Shown one piece after another: positions 1 through 4,283 of a stretch of DNA of 6,001 nucleotides. The DNA lies in assembly GCA_030523905.1 (NCBI GenBank), contig JAUNHO010000035.1, positions 1 to 6,001 of the forward strand. Reading direction: 5' to 3'. The notes below the pieces were generated by a model that ran no database searches, had not been told where the DNA came from, and worked only from the letters and a program-made list of their open reading frames with translations. Position 1 is the first letter of the stretch. Each line of letters begins with the position of its first letter. A program made the translations under genes and the position numbers. This DNA is from Bergeyella zoohelcum. GTDB taxonomy: Bacteria; Bacteroidota; Bacteroidia; Flavobacteriales; Weeksellaceae.

Positions 1-3
1 TTA

Positions 4-27
4 AACCTAGAATTTTCAATTCTGGTT
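4..27. repeat. imperfect inverted repeat at left edge
   Basis: AACC-t-AGAATT (4-14) pairs with AATTCTGGTT (18-27) around a 3-nt loop (TTC), giving ten base pairs with one bulged T at position 8. It lies about 100 nt beyond the recA stop. It could be a terminator for a gene entering from the left, a second terminator for recA, or simply an AT-rich dyad. The flank needed to see a T-tract on the minus strand is outside the window. Confidence 0.35.
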
Positions 28-70
28 CCCACACATTAAATCTACCCAATAATAGTAATAGAAATATAAA

Positions 71-106
71 AATTATACACCACCCTGCAACGTTTATAGT
101 ATAATT
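71..106 (-). terminator. candidate recA terminator (inverted repeat plus short T-run)
   Basis: Read on the minus strand, an 8-bp perfect stem (AATTATAC at 106-99 pairing with GTATAATT at 78-71) begins 17 nt after the recA stop codon and is followed by a run of five T (the last two bases of the arm plus three more). The 20-nt loop is long and the stem AT-rich, so this is a weak intrinsic terminator at best. Position and the T-run are the main arguments for it. Confidence 0.35.
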
Positions 107-122
107 AGAAGGTATGAAGGAT

Positions 123-1163
123 TTATTTTTTATTTTCTTTAAGAAATTCTTTCACTTTGATTTCTAGCTCTTCGGATAGCTCTGGGTTGTCTTTTAGAAG
201 TTCTTTCACAGCATCTCTACCTTGCCCTAGTTTGGTCTCTCCATAAGAGTACCACGAGCCACTTTTCTTCACTACGCCCAAATCCGAAGCGGTATCTAGG
301 ATTTCTCCTACTTTGGAAACTCCCTCTCCGTACATTATATCAAATTCGGCCTGTCTGAACGGCGGTGCGACTTTATTCTTCACTACCTTTACTTTTACAG
401 GTGTCCCAATGGCTTCCTCACCTTGTTTAATAGCCGTACCAGCCTTACGAATATCCAATCTGATGGAAGCATAAAACTTCAAGGCATTTCCTCCAGTGGT
501 CGTTTCTGGGCTACCATAGGTTACCCCAATTTTATCTCTTAGCTGGTTGATGAAAATCACGGTACATTTAGTTTTGGAGATAGTCCCTGTGAGTTTTCGC
601 AGAGCCTGAGACATCAGCCTTGCGTGAAGCCCCATTTTAGAATCTCCCATATCACCTTCTATTTCTGCCTTTGGGGTAAGTGCCGCTACGGAATCCACAA
701 TAACCAAATCCACAGCACCAGAGCGAATTAAATTATCTGCAATGTCTAGTGCCTGTTCTCCATTATCTGGCTGGGAAATAATGAGTTCATCTAGGTTGAT
801 TCCCAGTTTGGCAGCGTAATGTCTATCAAATGCGTGTTCAGCATCTATAAACGCCGCAGTCCCGCCTTGTTTCTGTGCTTCTGCAATAGCGTGAAGCGTG
901 AGAGTAGTCTTACCAGAAGATTCAGGGCCGTAGATTTCTACAATTCTCCCTCTTGGGTAGCCACCAACGCCCAAGGCTATATCCAAGCCCAAAGACCCCG
1001 AAGGAATGACCTCTATATCATCATCTATATTATCATCACCAAGGGTCATCACCGTGCCTTTTCCGTAGGCTTTATCTAGTTTTTCTAGAACCAAAGAAAG
1101 ACTTTTCTTTTTATCGTCTGCTGTTTTAGGCAGTTCAATTTTTTTCTTATCTGCTGAAGCCAT
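123..1163 (-). CDS. recA: RecA recombinase
   Basis: RecA is the ATP-dependent DNA strand-exchange protein of homologous recombination and repair. It polymerises on single-stranded DNA and, where an SOS system exists, promotes LexA self-cleavage. This is a complete 346-residue copy (E. coli RecA has 353). Visible landmarks are Walker A GPESSGKT at residues 79-86, the catalytic-glutamate segment FIDAEHAFD with Glu109, Walker B LVIVDS around Asp157, the ATP-sensing Gln207 in FINQLRDK, and the DNA-binding loop L2 with PETTTGGNALKFYAS at 219-233. All sit at a constant +13 offset from E. coli numbering, because the N-terminus is longer and lysine-rich. The C-terminus ends in Lys/Glu-rich sequence (FLKENKK) and lacks the strongly acidic tail of E. 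coli RecA. ATG at 1163 is chosen because it lies just behind a good promoter. No E. coli-type LexA box (CTG-N10-CAG) is visible upstream. The gene is monocistronic by position. Confidence 0.99.
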   Translation of the reverse strand: MASADKKKIELPKTADDKKKSLSLVLEKLDKAYGKGTVMTLGDDNIDDDIEVIPSGSLGLDIALGVGGYPRGRIVEIYGPESSGKTTLTLHAIAEAQKQGGTAAFIDAEHAFDRHYAAKLGINLDELIISQPDNGEQALDIADNLIRSGAVDLVIVDSVAALTPKAEIEGDMGDSKMGLHARLMSQALRKLTGTISKTKCTVIFINQLRDKIGVTYGSPETTTGGNALKFYASIRLDIRKAGTAIKQGEEAIGTPVKVKVVKNKVAPPFRQAEFDIMYGEGVSKVGEILDTASDLGVVKKSGSWYSYGETKLGQGRDAVKELLKDNPELSEELEIKVKEFLKENKK

Positions 1164-1189
1164 ATTATTTCTTATCTAAATTTAATCTC

Positions 1190-1221
1190 CAAAGGTACGA
1201 AAATAATAGTTCTTATACCAA
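1190..1221 (-). promoter_or_regulatory. Bacteroidota-type promoter of recA
   Basis: On the minus strand TTG (1221-1219) is followed after 21 nt by TACCTTTG (1197-1190), an exact match to the -7 consensus TAnnTTTG of Bacteroidota sigma-ABfr promoters, at an accepted spacing from the -33 TTG. Transcription would begin near 1185, leaving a leader of about 20 nt that is AT-rich and has no Shine-Dalgarno sequence, as is usual in this phylum. This argues that recA is transcribed on its own and not only by readthrough from the upstream gene. Confidence 0.75.
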
Positions 1222-1248
1222 AAAAGTGATAATAAAAAATACAACTCA

Positions 1249-2064
1249 CTATTTTTCAGGGTATTGTACTGCTTTATCAAGTTCTAAAACATTGCTGTTT
1301 TTTCGCAAACGCTTTTGGTAGCGTTCGGTAAGTTTTTTTATATCTAATTTTACAGGATTTCCATCTTTATCTATTACTTTGAAAGTATTTAGGTCTATAT
1401 CTTTGGTAGGATTATGAAAGTATTCTAGTTGTAGTTTCTTCCATTGTTTTTCACTGATTTCCAATGGCTTTCGTCCTCCGTATAGCGTTTCTAGAAAGTG
1501 GGTGGTATCGTAATCTTTTTTTAGATTTTTACTTTCTACAAAATTGAAGATGTAATGATTTTTAGAATCCTTGATTTGAAGAATAAGCCCAGGCAAACCA
1601 CGGAATTTATACGGACCTTCGGAGAAAGGAATATCCTTTGCAAACCACGCTTCCCAGTCTCTACCACCGAACGAAGTAGTGGCTCTCTGAACCATAAAAT
1701 TGCCTATTTTGGTGGTCTTTGGGTGGATTTTCCATTTGAAATCATCAGTGGATTTTATGGAATAATACATAGGAGGTTTTTCAATGTATCTGATGTTTTC
1801 CGAACTGCCTGTTTTTCGTTTTATTCTATCCTTAAATTCAGCTTTAGAAAAATATTGTTTATTAGCTATATAAGCGGAATCTACAAAAATAAAGTCATTT
1901 GCATAAAATTTGGTTTCTTTGCTATTGACATCTAAAACCATAAGTTCCTTGGTGTGTTTTTCTGCCAAAGAATCTATTTTGAAGTTCATTTCGTAATAAA
2001 AACGATAGGTTTGGGCATTTACAAAGCCCACTACCAATAATAGCGATGTGATAATTGCTTTCAT
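1249..2064 (-). CDS. GLPGLI family protein, exported, function unknown
   Basis: This 271-residue protein belongs to the GLPGLI family, named for a conserved motif found here exactly at residues 156-161 (positions 1599-1582). The motif sits in the typical context of an aromatic-rich stretch, DWEAWFAKDIPFSEGPYKFR, just before it. Residues 1-17 form a signal peptide (Lys2, hydrophobic core ITSLLLVVGFV, VNA just before the cleavage site) with Gln18 as the predicted mature N-terminus, so the product should be periplasmic or outer-membrane associated. The rest looks beta-rich with many Tyr/Phe/Lys and has no membrane span after the signal. The C-terminal ~80 residues are charged and lysine-rich. 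The family is essentially confined to Bacteroidota, often in several paralogues per genome, and has no established biochemical role; I assign none. The gene has its own promoter, and 85 nt separate it from recA, so no functional link to either neighbour is implied. Confidence 0.93.
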   Translation of the reverse strand: MKAIITSLLLVVGFVNAQTYRFYYEMNFKIDSLAEKHTKELMVLDVNSKETKFYANDFIFVDSAYIANKQYFSKAEFKDRIKRKTGSSENIRYIEKPPMYYSIKSTDDFKWKIHPKTTKIGNFMVQRATTSFGGRDWEAWFAKDIPFSEGPYKFRGLPGLILQIKDSKNHYIFNFVESKNLKKDYDTTHFLETLYGGRKPLEISEKQWKKLQLEYFHNPTKDIDLNTFKVIDKDGNPVKLDIKKLTERYQKRLRKNSNVLELDKAVQYPEK

Positions 2065-2095
2065 AATAATACTATATTTTTATCAGTTAATGCTA

Positions 2096-2125
2096 CAAAT
2101 ATAGTATTTTATTTGAAATAAACAA
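2096..2125 (-). promoter_or_regulatory. Bacteroidota-type promoter of the GLPGLI gene
   Basis: On the minus strand TTG (2125-2123), a 19-nt spacer and TATATTTG (2103-2096) reproduce the TTG-N19-TAnnTTTG consensus exactly. The -7 box ends 31 nt before the ATG, predicting a leader of roughly 25 nt without a Shine-Dalgarno sequence. The promoter lies after the ABC-F terminator hairpin, so the two genes should be separate units. Confidence 0.78.
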
Positions 2126-2156
2126 GCGTTTTGTTGAAAAAATAACATTTAATTAA

Positions 2157-2186
2157 AATTGGAATGACTATAGCATCATTCCAATT
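2157..2186 (-). terminator. intrinsic-type terminator hairpin including the ABC-F stop codon
   Basis: A perfect 11-bp inverted repeat, AATTGGAATGA / TCATTCCAATT, surrounds an 8-nt loop (2168-2175). On the minus strand the first arm (2186-2176) contains the last codons and the TGA stop of the ABC-F gene. The second arm (2167-2157) ends in AATT and is followed by further T (TTAATTAAATG), a short and imperfect U-tract. It is the strongest hairpin in the window and lies where a transcription terminator, or a 3'-end-protecting stem, is expected. Confidence 0.65.
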
Positions 2187-4113
2187 GTTCTGCGATTTCT
2201 TCCCAAGTTTGCATTACTTCTTGCAATTCATTTTTTAGATTTTCGTATTTGGAAAGTTCTTCATCGGTGGGATTGGTTTTACTGAAAATTTCTTCCAGTT
2301 GAGCGATTTCCGTTTCGTACTCTGCAATTTTTTCTTCTGCTTTTTTCAGTTTGCTTTGTAGTTGTTTCTGTTCTTTACTGATATTTTTTGGTTGCTGATT
2401 AGCGGTAGATGGCTCTTTGCTTTCCGTTTTCTGCCTATCGCCTTTTACCTCCTGCTTCCCCGTATCCAATTTCGCTTTTTCGGCAGAGATTTCTCGGATG
2501 CTTTCCTTTTGTCGGTATTCCAAATATTCATCTATATTGCCTAGAAATTCTTTCATTTTACCATCTCGGAACTCAAAGATTTTATCGCAAAGCCCTTGTA
2601 GAAACTCTCTATCGTGGGAAATAACGATGAGTGTTCCATCATAATTCTTCAATGCCAGTTTGATAATCTCCTTAGACTGAATATCCAAGTGGTTGGTAGG
2701 TTCGTCCATTATCAAAGTATTGAACGGACGAAGAAGCAACTTACACAAAGCCAATCTATTACGCTCTCCACCCGATAGCACACGAGTTTTCTTCGTTACA
2801 GCATCTCCTTGGAAAAGGAAACTTCCCAAAAGGTCTCTCACACGCGGTCGGGTTTCCTCCGTAGCGGCATCTTCTGCCTCTTGAAGCACGGTTTTATCAG
2901 GGTTGAGAACTTCCTCTTGATTTTGAGCAAAATATCCGATATTCACATTATGCCCAAGCGTCCAACTTCCTGAATAATCTTTAATTTCCCCTGCTAAAAT
3001 CTTTGCCAAAGTGGTTTTCCCTTGTCCGTTTTGTCCCAAAAGTGCGATTTTTTCTCCTCTTTGAACGAAGAAATCTACCTTATCAAAAACTTGCTTGTCT
3101 CCGTAAGATTTTCCAAGATTCTCGGCTTCAAAAATCACTTTCCCTGGAACGATGCTCTGCTGAAAACGAATATTAAATTTGGAAACATCCTCGTTATCAA
3201 TCTCAATTCTTTCAATTTTTTCCAATTTTTTGATGAGGGATTGCGCAAACGAAGCCTTGGTAGCAGAAGCACGGAAACGGTTGATGTTATCCTCCATCTG
3301 TTTGATTTCCGCATCTTGATTTTTCTTCGCTTGTTCCAGTTTTTCACGGCGTTCAGCTCTTAAAATCAAATATTTAGAATAGTTCGCTTTGTAATCATCA
3401 ATCTTTTTATTATTAATATCAAAAGTTCGGTTGCACACGGAAGTCATAAACTGTTTATCGTGGCTCACAAGGACAATCGCACCAGGGTAATCTTTCAAGA
3501 AATTTTCCAGCCAAATGATGGATTCCATATCCAAATGGTTGGTAGGCTCATCGAGAAGCATCAAATCATTTTTTTGAAGAAGCAATTTCGCCAATTCAAT
3601 ACGCATACGCCAACCGCCCGAAAATTCATCGGTGATTTTATTAAAATCATCTGCCTTGAAACCGAGACCGAGCAAAACTTTCTCCATATCGCCTTCCAAA
3701 TTATAGGCATCGTGATGATGGAGAAGGTCGTTCAGTTCCGTCATTCGGTGGATAAGATGATGATATTCATCGCTTTCATAATCGGTTCTGGTAGCGAGTT
3801 GATGATTAACCTCTTCCAGTTCATTTTTCCAAAGATTAATTTGCTCAAAGGCCTGCATCGTTTCGTTCCAAACGGTTCTGCCTTTCACAAAATCAAGGTC
3901 TTGCTTCAAAAAACCAATGGTGATATTACCCTCTGGCACTACATTTCCCTCAAAGAAATTAATTTCCCCTGAAAGCATTTTGAGAAGTGTAGATTTTCCT
4001 GCTCCGTTTTTCCCTACTAAACCGATTTTATCTTCTTTTTTGATGGTGAAATTCACATCTCGGAACAGATAATTCCCCGAATGATGCAACCCTAATCCCT
4101 GAACTGATAACAT
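2176..4113 (-). CDS. ABC-F family ATP-binding protein (soluble, two ATPase domains)
   Basis: ABC-F proteins are soluble tandem ATPases without membrane segments. Characterised members bind the ribosomal E site and relieve stalled translation or, in some cases, confer resistance to ribosome-targeting antibiotics. This 645-residue protein shows NBD1 with Walker A GKNGAGKS (34-41), signature SGGWR (165-169) and Walker B LMLLDEPTNHLD (184-195, Glu189). A charged helical linker follows (about 245-310, the P-site-tRNA interaction region), then NBD2 with Walker A GQNGQGKT (360-367), signature SGGER (447-451) and a second DEPTNHLD (Glu471). After a hydrophilic Lys/Gln-rich stretch, a coiled-coil tail (about 578-645) resembles that of Uup/YheS-type members. 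The start is ATG at 4113. An in-frame TTG at 4143 would add ten residues, but it lies inside the -7 promoter box and so should not be transcribed. The subfamily (Uup, YheS, YdiF or other) cannot be settled by eye, and a resistance role is not supported. Confidence 0.97.
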   Translation of the reverse strand: MLSVQGLGLHHSGNYLFRDVNFTIKKEDKIGLVGKNGAGKSTLLKMLSGEINFFEGNVVPEGNITIGFLKQDLDFVKGRTVWNETMQAFEQINLWKNELEEVNHQLATRTDYESDEYHHLIHRMTELNDLLHHHDAYNLEGDMEKVLLGLGFKADDFNKITDEFSGGWRMRIELAKLLLQKNDLMLLDEPTNHLDMESIIWLENFLKDYPGAIVLVSHDKQFMTSVCNRTFDINNKKIDDYKANYSKYLILRAERREKLEQAKKNQDAEIKQMEDNINRFRASATKASFAQSLIKKLEKIERIEIDNEDVSKFNIRFQQSIVPGKVIFEAENLGKSYGDKQVFDKVDFFVQRGEKIALLGQNGQGKTTLAKILAGEIKDYSGSWTLGHNVNIGYFAQNQEEVLNPDKTVLQEAEDAATEETRPRVRDLLGSFLFQGDAVTKKTRVLSGGERNRLALCKLLLRPFNTLIMDEPTNHLDIQSKEIIKLALKNYDGTLIVISHDREFLQGLCDKIFEFRDGKMKEFLGNIDEYLEYRQKESIREISAEKAKLDTGKQEVKGDRQKTESKEPSTANQQPKNISKEQKQLQSKLKKAEEKIAEYETEIAQLEEIFSKTNPTDEELSKYENLKNELQEVMQTWEEIAEQLE

Positions 4114-4140
4114 TTTTATGAATTGTAAATTTAATGACGG

Positions 4141-4148
4141 CAAAAATA
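4141..4148 (-). promoter_or_regulatory. -7 promoter box of the ABC-F gene
   Basis: On the minus strand TATTTTTG (4148-4141) matches the TAnnTTTG consensus and ends 27 nt before the ATG at 4113. No TTG is found at the expected -33 distance, so only half of the promoter is recognisable. The box overlaps the alternative TTG codon at 4143-4141, which argues against that start. Confidence 0.5.
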
Positions 4149-4236
4149 AGGAATTTTTTATTTTGGGGCATTAGCCTACTTCTTTCAATGGTCTAAATTT
4201 CAGGGAGAATTTGTAAAAAATACGCCTTATATATGA

Positions 4237-4252
4237 TTTTTTCGCGAAAAAA
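4237..4252. promoter_or_regulatory. perfect 16-bp palindrome, candidate operator
   Basis: TTTTTTCGCGAAAAAA is fully self-complementary. It lies in the spacer between the expected -33 and -7 regions of the peptidase promoter, ending 3 bp before the -7 box. Perfect dyads at this place are typical of binding sites for dimeric repressors. The A/T tracts around CGCG could also bend the helix. No regulator gene is in the window, so the operator role is inference. Confidence 0.45.
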
Positions 4253-4253
4253 G

Positions 4254-4280
4254 TTTAATTTTGGAACTATTAAAATTAAA
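4254..4280. repeat. 9-bp inverted repeat across the peptidase -7 box and start region
   Basis: TTTAATTTT (4254-4262) and AAAATTAAA (4272-4280) are perfect inverted copies separated by 9 nt. The left arm contains most of the -7 box, and the right arm ends 3 nt before the start codon. Because transcription should start near 4269, the two arms would not both be in the mRNA, so any role would be at the DNA level. All bases of the arms are A or T, which lowers the significance. Confidence 0.4.
4256..4263 (+). promoter_or_regulatory. -7 promoter box of the S9 peptidase gene
   Basis: TAATTTTG is an exact TAnnTTTG match, ending 20 nt before the ATG at 4284, so the leader would be only about 15 nt. 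No TTG lies 19-21 nt upstream. That absence, together with the palindrome filling the spacer, suggests a weaker or regulated promoter compared with those of recA and the GLPGLI gene. Confidence 0.5.
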
Positions 4281-4283
4281 GAA

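Noticed and set aside
3..104. Plus-strand frame open from the left edge to TAA at 102-104, as the 3' end of a gene convergent with recA
   Set aside because: Only 33 codons are visible, they match no family I recognise, and the opposite strand is equally open here, so coding cannot be claimed without sequence to the left.
1190..1221. LexA/SOS box in the recA promoter
   Set aside because: Neither the E. coli-type CTG-N10-CAG nor the Gram-positive GAAC-N4-GTTC dyad is present, so damage regulation is not supported by the sequence.
1225..1250. AGTGA/TCACT inverted repeat after the GLPGLI gene as a terminator
   Set aside because: The stem has only 5 bp with a 16-nt loop and overlaps the recA promoter -33 region. 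It has no proper T-tract, so I see no convincing terminator between the GLPGLI gene and recA.
3460..3972. 170-codon open frame on the plus strand within the ABC-F gene
   Set aside because: It lies wholly antisense to an unmistakable ABC-F coding sequence, has no promoter or recognisable domain, and is best explained as a shadow of the codon use of the real gene. The same holds for the shorter antisense frames inside recA, the GLPGLI gene and the peptidase gene.
2176..4113. Antibiotic-resistance ABC-F (ribosomal protection) determinant
   Set aside because: The two ATPase domains, linker and Uup-like coiled-coil tail fit housekeeping ABC-F proteins, and there is no leader peptide, attenuator or mobile element nearby. 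Resistance cannot be inferred from the motifs alone.
4143..4164. 7-bp A/T dyad (AAAATAA / TTATTTT) at the ABC-F -7 box
   Set aside because: Short, pure A/T arms in an AT-rich leader are expected by chance. It resembles the dyad at the peptidase -7 box but is too weak to stand alone.
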